From: Rhizobium pisi
GTDB taxonomy: Bacteria; Pseudomonadota; Alphaproteobacteria; Rhizobiales; Rhizobiaceae
Assembly: GCF_003938655.1 (NCBI RefSeq)
Contig: NZ_RJJT01000004.1
Coordinates: 1-64,000 of the forward strand
DNA length: 64,000 nucleotides
Direction: 5' to 3'
The notes beneath the pieces are model-generated. The model saw nothing but the letters and a program-made list of their open reading frames with translations. It was not told the origin of the DNA and made no database searches. Positions within the stretch are counted from its first letter, which is position 1. Every line of letters starts with the position of its first letter. The translations under genes and the position numbers were made by a program. Of the stretch, positions 38,028 to 45,236 are shown piece by piece.

Positions 38028-38486
38028 ATGAGCCGTGCTGTTTGCGATAGGCCTAGTCAGAGCTTTGATCCTGCAATTTTGGCGATCGCATACCATTCAT
38101 TCGTGGGCTCGAGCGATCCGGCCAGAAGCGCGTCCTCAACGATCAGGTGATCTGCAAATTTCCAACAGATGCAGGACGAGCCCAGAAACATCAGCTTTTC
38201 GACGTCCGCCTTATGGGCTGCGTTGGATGACGTTCGCTTGCAGGATCAAGTTGTCGTAAAGGAAGTCGGCCGGAGAGGTGGCGTTCACAAGCATACCGCC
38301 GACTCGCGCTGCAGCCAGGAAGACGGCGTCGGGACGATTCTTCCTCATCCAGGCCTCCACCTCGTCCTCCCGCCTGAGATCGACTTCGGCGCGGGTGGCG
38401 GTCAAAATCTCGCAGCCCTCGGATGCGAGGCGCCGCACAATTGCAGAGCCCACCATGCCGCGGTGGCCCGCGACATAGACCCGTTT
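38028..38486 (-). pseudogene. fcl: decayed GDP-L-fucose synthase gene
   Basis: Reading the minus strand from 38486, [20 protein letters not shown] and AARVGGMLVNATSPADFLYD match Fcl. Near 38215 the frame breaks, and another frame continues with [27 protein letters not shown], then after an in-frame stop AYRKQHGSS. The order of motifs follows the intact fcl at 33937-34869, but the copy is divergent (for example PADFLYDN), so it is not a recent duplicate. The 3' half is gone. Confidence 0.85.
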
Positions 38487-38507
38487 TCAGGCGAGGCTTA
38501 GATCACC

Positions 38508-38616
38508 TCAGGCATAGGCCAAACCCTTGGTAACACCGACCGACGGACCATTTCGTGCCATCACTTTCAGGTCCTCGCGGACTATCTCCGCTACCAGCTG
38601 ATCAAGAACATACGTT
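38508..38616 (-). pseudogene. gmd: probable 3' end of a decayed gmd
   Basis: Minus-strand codons ending at a TGA (38508-38510) read YVLDQLVAEIVREDLKVMAR followed by NGPSVGVTKGLAYA. The LVAEIVREDLK part resembles the C-terminal helix of GDP-mannose dehydratases (compare [18 protein letters not shown] in the intact gene). It lies about 20 bases upstream of the decayed fcl in the expected gmd-fcl order. The evidence is short, so this is tentative. Confidence 0.5.
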
Positions 38617-39540
38617 TCACGAGCCGCCGCCACACAGTACTCCGCTCAGCTTCTCCAAATGCTCGGAGCAAACGGCTTTGACCAACTCAATCAGGTTGGC
38701 CGTTTGCTCCCCGAGCCAAGCAAGCGCTTCGTCGGTGATCTCGAAATGCTCGGAGTACCGTGCCTTCACATAGGCTTCGTTCAGCGTGTTGAACCAGGCG
38801 CGCTCTCTGTGCAGATCGCGAGGAAAGGCCTCGATCAGTCGTCGGTCCTGCTCCTCCGCAAGCGAGCGTAGGAACTTGATATTGTGCGATGGCGGGCCGT
38901 AATTGGTGAGCGTAAGCAGGACACAAGAATAGGCCTGTTCAATCGATTGATGAAGTTCGAATGCAGCATTCTCTGCATACCCCCGATCTATCGCGAAGCG
39001 GCCAATTTCGAGGAAACGACTCGCCGCCCTAAACCTTTGCTCGAAATGCCCCTTCGCAACACGTAGCCGACCCTCCGTCGAAAGTAGCTCAGGCAAAGGC
39101 AGGGGCTCATTGTCCAGTTCGTACAGAACGATGCCTTCGTTTCTGATGTCGGAGAAAAAATACTGCCCCTCCCTGAGGTAGGTATTCACCTCTCGTCTGG
39201 AGTGGACGATGAAGCTCACGGGCGTTTCAATCAAGCTTTCCCGGACTAGCCGGTCGGCTGCCTTGTACCAGTACTCGGCAAACTCGCAGAGCCTGCGGTT
39301 GTTGACGATGATCAGGAGATCGAAGTCGGAGCGATATCCCTTCATCGTATAAGGTTCATCGACCCAGCCACCCTTGGCGTAGGAGCCGAACAGGATGATC
39401 TTCAGAATCCTGCCCCGCTTCTTGAAATCCGCGGTGCCCTCTTTCAGCGCGTCCTCGAACTCCTCGTGGAGAATTTCGAGAACGCGGCCAATCTCGCGCT
39501 GCTTGCGAAGTGGCATGTGGTTGAGAGAGGATTTCATCAT
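38617..39540 (-). CDS. nucleotidyltransferase-HEPN fusion protein
   Basis: A protein of about 307 residues. The N-terminal MNT-type nucleotidyltransferase domain has IILFGSYAKGGWVDEPYTMK and the metal site RSDFDLLIIV. The C-terminal HEPN domain has AAFELHQSIEQAYSCVLLTL and NYGPPSHNIKFLRSLAEEQD. In bacteria, separate MNT and HEPN genes form toxin-antitoxin pairs in which the MNT partner AMPylates the HEPN RNase; here both sit in one chain. ATG 39540 is chosen (a TTG three codons upstream is possible). It may be a self-contained defence or regulatory protein. Confidence 0.82.
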   Translation of the reverse strand: MMKSSLNHMPLRKQREIGRVLEILHEEFEDALKEGTADFKKRGRILKIILFGSYAKGGWVDEPYTMKGYRSDFDLLIIVNNRRLCEFAEYWYKAADRLVRESLIETPVSFIVHSRREVNTYLREGQYFFSDIRNEGIVLYELDNEPLPLPELLSTEGRLRVAKGHFEQRFRAASRFLEIGRFAIDRGYAENAAFELHQSIEQAYSCVLLTLTNYGPPSHNIKFLRSLAEEQDRRLIEAFPRDLHRERAWFNTLNEAYVKARYSEHFEITDEALAWLGEQTANLIELVKAVCSEHLEKLSGVLCGGGS

Positions 39541-39978
39541 GGAGAGCAATGATCGCGGGCGGCTTCAAATCACATCGAGAAATTGAGGCACTTAGCCTGA
39601 TTCTACACGGGTTGCCTTAAATCACAAATCGTAAATCGACCGGTGACCGCCTCGGTTAGAGACAATCGGCAGTTCCGAGGCTACCACCGTGAGATCGTTC
39701 CCACTTCTCACGTGAACAGCTCGCCAAAATTCGCGACGCGATCGTGTCGCATGGTTCTTGACGCGAAATCGTGTCTGTAAGAGCGTTACGGTGGGAAAAA
39801 GCAAATCATTTGGCCAACCGGCGAATGCTGCGGCCCTTCGTGAGGGATTTCATTGTCCGGCGGCACTTCAAACACTAGCGAAAATGTTGGTGCAGTGTAA
39901 TTGTGGCGGAAAATGCAGGGAGCAGTTGAATACCTCTTCCCTGATCTGTAAGCAGGTTGTGATCGGAGAGGAATTTTC
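39541..39978. other. intergenic, no gene seen
   Basis: About 440 bases with only short overlapping shadows and no family match. It presumably contains the promoters of the flanking divergent genes. A weak GGAGAGG site precedes the methyltransferase ATG at 39979. Confidence 0.4.
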
Positions 39979-40731
39979 ATGGACTACAACCTTTACCATG
40001 CCACAACTGCCAACAAGATCCTGAATGTCAAAGGCAAGAGAGTTCTGGTTATAGGCTGCAACACTGGCGGAGATTGCACGTATTTTGTCGACCTCGGAGC
40101 GAAGGAAGTTCACGGCGTCGATGTCGTTGATGGCATCGGTAGGGACTTCAAGCATCCTCGTGTAACCTATCATCAGGAGAGCGCAGAAGAGATGAAGAGC
40201 CTCCAATCTGGCTACTTCGATCTTGTCTATACGTTCGCGACGATGGAGCATGTCCCTGATGTATTCTTGGCATTTGCTGAGATGGAGAGGGTGTTGGCTC
40301 CAGGCGGGGCGATCTACAGCATCGCCTCTCCGCTGTGGAACTCTCGCAATGGGCATCATTTCCCCCAGTATTTCGGAGATTACCCATGGGCGCATCTCCG
40401 GCTATCTCGCGACGAAGCCATGAAGTATCTGGTCGACAGAAAGATTGAAATTGCTGCGGCGAATGAATCTGCGGAAGTCGTCGTGAATTACATGTATGTG
40501 GATGCTTTTAACTTTAATAAGCGTTCATCACGCGACTACGCTGCAGCGACCAGCCGCCTTAAGGGGCTGTCGATTTTGGCAGATAATCTTGATCGAGAAC
40601 CTGAAGGCGCTGTTCCTGCCGATATCATGCGCGAGCTTGAAGCGAAGGGATATCATGATGATGATCTTCGGGCAGTCACGCACTGCTTCATCGCGAAAAA
40701 GCCGAAACGCTGGTGGCAGGCGTTCGCCTAG
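39979..40731 (+). CDS. SAM-dependent methyltransferase
   Basis: A 250-residue class I methyltransferase. Motif I RVLVIGCNTGGDCTYFVDLG (about residue 21), VHGVDVVDGIGRDF, and the post-motif FDLVYTFATMEHVPDVFLAF are visible, followed by VLAPGGAIYSIASPLW. The sequence is less G+C-rich than the O-antigen genes. It stands alone between a defence-type gene and an IS remnant, so its acceptor is unknown; a surface polysaccharide is plausible. The stop codon directly abuts the IS end. Confidence 0.8.
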   Translation: MDYNLYHATTANKILNVKGKRVLVIGCNTGGDCTYFVDLGAKEVHGVDVVDGIGRDFKHPRVTYHQESAEEMKSLQSGYFDLVYTFATMEHVPDVFLAFAEMERVLAPGGAIYSIASPLWNSRNGHHFPQYFGDYPWAHLRLSRDEAMKYLVDRKIEIAAANESAEVVVNYMYVDAFNFNKRSSRDYAAATSRLKGLSILADNLDREPEGAVPADIMRELEAKGYHDDDLRAVTHCFIAKKPKRWWQAFA

Positions 40732-41299
40732 CTAGCACTACTTTGGCAGATTAACCGGCCATTTACGATGATGGGCCATCTTGGGCATTTTCACAGGGGT
40801 GCCCTACGCATTCGGATTGCTGATGGCAACCCGCAACGCATCCTCGACAAGGGACAGCAGCATATGCCGGGCGAAGTGGCGTGGCTCGTTGGTGAATGGC
40901 GTTCAAACGACGAGCGCAAATATTATCTCTCCAATCTGCCGGCCGAGGCGACCTTGAAAGCTCTCGCGGCCGCCATCAAAGCGCGATGGGTCTGCGAGCA
41001 GGCTCATCAGCAGATGAAGGAAGAACTCGGCCTCGATCACTTTGAAGGCCGATCGTGGCAGGGCCTACACCGACACGCGTTGATGACGATGATTGCCTAT
41101 GCCTTTCTTGAACATCAACGCCTCAACAAGGCAAAGCGGGAAAAAAAGGAAGAGGCACGGTCCGCCTAAGCCGACACTGCCGGCCATCCGGCGCGCTGTC
41201 ATAGCCGCGCTCTCAAACCACCATCCACCACAACGATGTCCTCACTGCCGTATCAGGTTCCAAATGACCCCAAATTCAATTCTGCCAAAGTAGTGCTAG
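40732..41299 (+). mobile_element. internally deleted IS701-family element
   Basis: Perfect 18-bp inverted ends, CTAGCACTACTTTGGCAG (40732-40749) and CTGCCAAAGTAGTGCTAG (41282-41299), bound a 568-bp unit. The outermost CTAG on each side could be the 4-bp target duplication typical of IS701 elements (YTAR), leaving 14-bp ends. Only the 3' third of the transposase gene is inside. It is not autonomous but may be mobilised by a related full-length copy elsewhere in the genome. Confidence 0.87.
40795..41276 (+). pseudogene. IS701-family transposase, 3' fragment with frameshift
   Basis: Transposase remnants read [60 protein letters not shown] and the C-terminal DDE glutamate region, matching the end of IS701/IS4-like DDE transposases. 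The first two catalytic aspartates are missing. In the A-run at 41141-41147 the frame shifts, and the natural C-terminus ([28 protein letters not shown]) continues in another frame. Confidence 0.85.
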
Positions 41300-41430
41300 T
41301 TTCCGTCCACAAACGCCAACTGCCACCGGCGCTGCCTCCGCATATTTCGCGCGTGGGCATCACCTGTGGGCTACAGGTCTGGGCATTGCCAAAACGATAT
41401 CCGGCGCTACTAGGGAGAATTGGCTGGGGA

Positions 41431-41632
41431 ACCTGGATTCTCGCATGATTTCAATGGCTTAGCAAAAGAGCTTTTGAATTCCCTATGTTTTCCCGTCGCG
41501 AGCAACCGTGGATGCCACCTTTGTGCCCTGGCTTTGGGCCTCAGTCAACAGGGCGGACGAGCGGTAATAATTTCCGCTTTCGGACCTCAGTTTTGTGGGT
41601 AGGCGGCCATAGGGCGCCGGCAGCTTTGCGCC
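41431..41632 (+). repeat. 200-bp direct repeat, copy 1
   Basis: This segment, from ACCTGGATTCTC to GGCAGCTTTGCGCC, closely matches 47305-47507 in the same orientation over its whole length. Shared blocks include GTGGATGCCACCTTTGTGCC and TAATTTCCGCTTTCGGACCT. It contains the near-palindrome AGCGG-TAATAATTT-CCGCT (41560-41578). It codes for nothing recognisable and may be an integration scar or a spreading intergenic element. Confidence 0.85.
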
Positions 41633-41828
41633 CCCCATTCTGCCTTTCAGGAAGCCGCCAGAAGTTCCTGAAAGCAGACGCAACGGTTCCATATGAGGCA
41701 AGCAAATCGGTACCGCTGTTCCTGCCCTCTCTTCTCACAATGACGCTTCCAAGGCAGAATGCAGCCAGTTCACAGCGACCTGGGAGGAGAAGGTTTTCCT
41801 GAGAACCATAGAGCCGGCCGAGGGCGAA

Positions 41829-42365
41829 GTGGCGACGATCTATGCCAACGAGGTGGCGTCGATGGGACGCGTGATGCAGGCCACCCAATGCTGGTCGGCA
41901 AGACCGGACATACTCGCTCCGGTCGAGCACTTGTTGCACCAGATCAGAGATGGATTTTCCCTGGGCCTGGTCAACTTCCGGCTCATTACGCTGGTGACGG
42001 CCAAACATGTGCCGTCTAGCTATTGCTCTCACGTCTACTTCAAGGCGCTGTCCAGCATGATCGGAAGAGAACAGACGCTGGCCGTGCATCGCGATTACCG
42101 CAACGCCGGTCTAACAGAACAGCAAACCGCCATGCTGGCTTACGCCGAACAGATTACGATCGATGCCTCTCGTATTGGCCAGGCCGATATTGACCATCTC
42201 CGGGCCTTGGGGTTCACGGACCTCAATATCGCCGATATCGCTCTCGCCGCCTCGTTTCGCAATTTCCTCAGTCGATATTTCGATGCCGTTGGGGCCGAGG
42301 CGGAGACGGACTTTCTGGACGACGATCTGGGTGTCCGAGCTGAATTGTCGGTGGCGCGCCGCTAG
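41829..42365 (+). CDS. AhpD/CMD-family peroxidase-related protein, possibly 5'-truncated
   Basis: The frame encodes a carboxymuconolactone decarboxylase-fold protein: HLLHQIRDGFSLGLVNFRLI, the redox-type motif VPSSYCSHVYFKAL, and DLNIADIALAASFRNFLSRY near the end. The nearest start is GTG 41829 (178 residues). However, family-like sequence (TWEEKVFLRTIEPAEGE) continues in frame upstream to about 41784 without a good start codon, right after the repeat. The 5' end may have been replaced. If expressed, it would be a small peroxide- or lactone-handling enzyme. Confidence 0.55.
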   Translation: MATIYANEVASMGRVMQATQCWSARPDILAPVEHLLHQIRDGFSLGLVNFRLITLVTAKHVPSSYCSHVYFKALSSMIGREQTLAVHRDYRNAGLTEQQTAMLAYAEQITIDASRIGQADIDHLRALGFTDLNIADIALAASFRNFLSRYFDAVGAEAETDFLDDDLGVRAELSVARR

Positions 42366-42526
42366 TTTACCAGGTTCCGCAATGCGCCTCCATTTCGGAT
42401 GTAGATGTCACCTCCAAGGGGCCCGAAAGCGGACATGCCTCTATGGTGGCGTCATGTCGCCTGTGCGCCAAAGGCGACATCATCAAATCCGCAATGGCCG
42501 GCTGGAACTCGGCCCGAGACCGACGC

Positions 42527-42692
42527 CCTGTTCCGCGCGGTACGCAGCGAGATTGCCTCGCTCGCGGTCATCGTCGATACCAAGGACGACAACGCCCGCC
42601 GCTTTTATGAGCGGGAGAGCTTTTTGCCGTTTACAGATCAGCCACTCAAACTGTTCCGCCCTATGAATGACATAGCGGCATTGTTCAGATAG
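42527..42692 (+). pseudogene. 3' fragment of a GNAT acetyltransferase (TacT-like toxin)
   Basis: About 55 codons (AVIVDTKDDNARRFYERESF, then LPFTDQPLKLFRPMNDIAAL) match the C-terminal end of GNAT toxins of the tRNA-acetylating type, including the FYER acceptor helix. The SAM-like acetyl-CoA loop and everything upstream are missing, and no DUF1778-type antitoxin is present, so it is a dead remnant. Confidence 0.7.
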
Positions 42693-42792
42693 TCCTATAA
42701 AGCCCCCTTTGGGGACGTTGCAATGCGCGTTCGCTCTATACGCAGGTCGCCGACAAGGCCGTCACCGAACGCCGAGATTTTGAATATCTCAC

Positions 42793-44310
42793 TTATCGAC
42801 CGCGCCTCGGACTGACAGGCGCCTCGCTGTCGCCGTGAAACGAGACGTTATCAGCCCGCGAATTGGGCCCCATTGCCGCGACATTGGCGGCCATGTAGAT
42901 ATCCCGCATGGTCACATTGATCGTCGTGTTCTGCAAAGCGGCCGCGAGGATCGCCTCCGCTGAGACGCCGGGGCTCGCCGTCGCCGGCTTTTGGAAGAGG
43001 TGGCGTTTGGCGTCGCGATAGGCCTGCACGATCGACACATCACTCGCGCTGATGTCTTTAGCGAGTCCGGTGGCGGTAGCCCGCAAGGCGGCCATTTGCG
43101 CTTGGTTGTCCTGAGCGGCTTTCGCGTGGCGCGCTTCCAGCGTCGTCGCCTGATCAACCTGATGCCTAGCGAGTTCGGCCGGGTCGGGGAGGTTGCCCCA
43201 GACCGCCTCGACCATTCGTCCCTGGACCTTAACCAGACGATCGAGCTCGAAACAAAGGTCTGCCTTTGACCAGTCGTCACGGCCTGCGATGGCAACCGAC
43301 ATCAATGCGCTGGCGTGCGTTTCCATAATCGCGTTCAAGCGACCGATGTCCTCGCCGGGCAAGGGCCACGATCGGATGGCCGCATACCAAGTCAGGCTGC
43401 CTATCGTCTTCGACAGCTTTGACAAGGTCGTGGCGGCGTCCGCGGCGCGAGAGATGGCGTTTTCAGCGTCACGCGGATCGAGAAGCGGTGAGCTGCGAAG
43501 CGTATTGGTGAACCGTCGAATGCTCCCCTCACGCAACCACGTCTGGGCCGTGGCCAGCGCGGCAACACTGGCATGATCGATGCGTCCCAGTTCGGTGTCG
43601 AAGGTCGCCTTGAGGCGTAAGGCGTTCGCGTTGAGGGCGGCAATCTCTGCGAGGGCCCTCGCCAATCTCTCCAGCCGATCCTTTTTTGCGGCAAAACCCT
43701 CCAGGCGTGTGAATTTGCCGATGGCGGTTCGGAGCGTTTTGAAGAGGCGGGAGAGGTCTGTATCGTCAAGCCGGATCACTTCGAAGCCGGTGCTGGCGAA
43801 AGCATCGACAAGAACGATGCAGGGCACGTCCTCGAAAACGCCAAACCGCTGGGCGACTTCATCGGAGGCATAGGTCGTCGCAACAATATCAACGAGTTCA
43901 TTCGGATTGCGATTGCCATTATAACCGGGACCCCGATCCTCCCAAGTATCCGACAGGTAGTCGGGGAACATCGGTTCGGCGTCCCAATCGCCTTTCGTGA
44001 TGACGTCCTTTAACCCGATCGTCTGCTGGTCATGGGTCATACCGCGTGGGCCGTTCGCGTTGCCGCGACCTCTTTTTTTGCGGGCTTTAATGGTGACGCT
44101 TTTGGCAAATACGACACCGGCAACGTCGCGTCCGGTCACCGAATCCAAGGCGCGTAGATTGTTGCGGATCCAGTCGGAAGCTTCCGCGTCCGCCTCTCCG
44201 AAGAGAAAAAGAAGATAGGCCGCATAAGGCCGCCCGAAGATGTCCCAGGGGCTGTCCTGGATCAGGCCGACCAACGGGTCCGAGCTCAAAACATATTCGA
44301 CCGTAAACAC
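42793..44310 (-). CDS. unrecognised 505-residue protein, GPN-motif module large subunit
   Basis: I do not recognise this protein. The start is put at GTG 44310 because GGGAGGCGAG precedes it. Residues about 1-190 look alpha/beta (GRPYAAYLLFLFGEADAEAS, VFEDVPCIVLVDAFASTGFE). Residues about 200-470 are almost wholly helical, with coiled-coil potential (LERLARALAEIAALNANALR). The C-terminus carries RDIYMAANVAAMGPNSRADN and VSF, which aligns without gaps to the N-terminus of the divergent small gene (RDTFIVGRAGAVGPNASATH). Such shared short segments usually mediate self or partner assembly, so the two probably form one system. It lies at the left end of the defence island. Confidence 0.7.
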   Translation of the reverse strand: MFTVEYVLSSDPLVGLIQDSPWDIFGRPYAAYLLFLFGEADAEASDWIRNNLRALDSVTGRDVAGVVFAKSVTIKARKKRGRGNANGPRGMTHDQQTIGLKDVITKGDWDAEPMFPDYLSDTWEDRGPGYNGNRNPNELVDIVATTYASDEVAQRFGVFEDVPCIVLVDAFASTGFEVIRLDDTDLSRLFKTLRTAIGKFTRLEGFAAKKDRLERLARALAEIAALNANALRLKATFDTELGRIDHASVAALATAQTWLREGSIRRFTNTLRSSPLLDPRDAENAISRAADAATTLSKLSKTIGSLTWYAAIRSWPLPGEDIGRLNAIMETHASALMSVAIAGRDDWSKADLCFELDRLVKVQGRMVEAVWGNLPDPAELARHQVDQATTLEARHAKAAQDNQAQMAALRATATGLAKDISASDVSIVQAYRDAKRHLFQKPATASPGVSAEAILAAALQNTTINVTMRDIYMAANVAAMGPNSRADNVSFHGDSEAPVSPRRGR

Positions 44311-44419
44311 GTGCGCTCGCCTCCCGAAATACAACCCAATTAACTTGCGGCAGTTCAACTCTTGGTGCAATCATCATCGTGAAAATATTACAAGTGGTCA
44401 TCAACTTCGGAGGCGAGAT

Positions 44420-44773
44420 ATGGCGAGGGACACGTTCATTGTGGGCAGGGCCGGGGCGGTGGGACCAAACGCTTCGGCAACACACACGACTTTCAATGAA
44501 AACTACGGAACGATGCTCCAGGGAATAGAAATGGCTCCATTGGCGGAGGATCTCGCCACGTTGAAGCAAAACATGGCTGGACAGGCGACGACGACGGAGC
44601 AGTTTAACGCCATCGCCGCCGTCTCGGCGGCGGAGGATGCGGCGCGCAGCGGTGACGAGACCACTGTTGTTGAAAAGCTTAAGGCCGCTGGAACCTGGGC
44701 CCTGGACGTTGCAACGAAAATCGGTGTCGCCGTGGCCACGGAAGCGATCAAAAAGGCATCGGGGCTGGCTTGA
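44420..44773 (+). CDS. unrecognised 117-residue protein, GPN-motif module small subunit
   Basis: A 117-residue protein starting at ATG 44420 with GGAGG six bases upstream. The first 25 residues contain the GPN motif (FIVGRAGAVGPNASATHTTF) also found at the C-terminus of the divergent large protein. The middle is acidic and helical (LAEDLATLKQNMAGQATTTE), and the C-terminus has a hydrophobic helix (WALDVATKIGVAVATEAIKK) that could insert in a membrane or bind a partner. The 109-base gap between the two genes should hold divergent promoters. Function unknown; a small effector or adaptor is possible. Confidence 0.7.
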   Translation: MARDTFIVGRAGAVGPNASATHTTFNENYGTMLQGIEMAPLAEDLATLKQNMAGQATTTEQFNAIAAVSAAEDAARSGDETTVVEKLKAAGTWALDVATKIGVAVATEAIKKASGLA

Positions 44774-45236
44774 GGTGCTGCACGCTCTGAACCTGCCTTG
44801 ACTTAGGCCGAGTGAAAGACGATTCGACGATCACGATTGCCCCTGCGGCTAAGGTCGCTGGGCGCGTGGCGGGCGGTAGCCCGCCGCTGCTCTTTCCGGA
44901 TCGGTATCCAGTCCGTGGAATTCCGGCAACAGTGCCGACACGCCGATCAGCAGGCTTGAGCAATTGCTGCCGTGAAACTGAACACCCAGGACGCTCAGTG
45001 GTCAGGCGGCCTGACCTGTGACCTTCGCCGAATGCTTACGGTAATGCGTTCTTCCTGTCGGAAAAGCGCCTTCATGTACGCCGTTTCCTTTCATTGCGGG
45101 CGACCCTAAGACCGGTCGATGGTTTGCTATGGTTGGAATGCAGGCGGGCGCCTCAACGGTTCTTGTCATAGTAGTGTATAATATTGCATAGTTCCCCTAA
45201 GTAGAAACCAGTTCCGGTGGCACGACGGGGGGATTG
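44774..45236. other. intergenic region before the TIGR04141 gene
   Basis: About 460 bases without a convincing gene. A good -10 element, TATAAT (45177-45182), with AT-rich surroundings lies 55 bases before the ATG at 45237, so the promoter of the next gene is probably here. I see no clear -35 at 17 bases. No palindrome of the AGCGG type is present in this gap. Confidence 0.45.

Noticed and set aside
43580..43873. plus-strand frames inside the 505-residue gene
   Set aside because: Shadow frames; the minus-strand gene has a ribosome site and a C-terminal motif shared with its neighbour.
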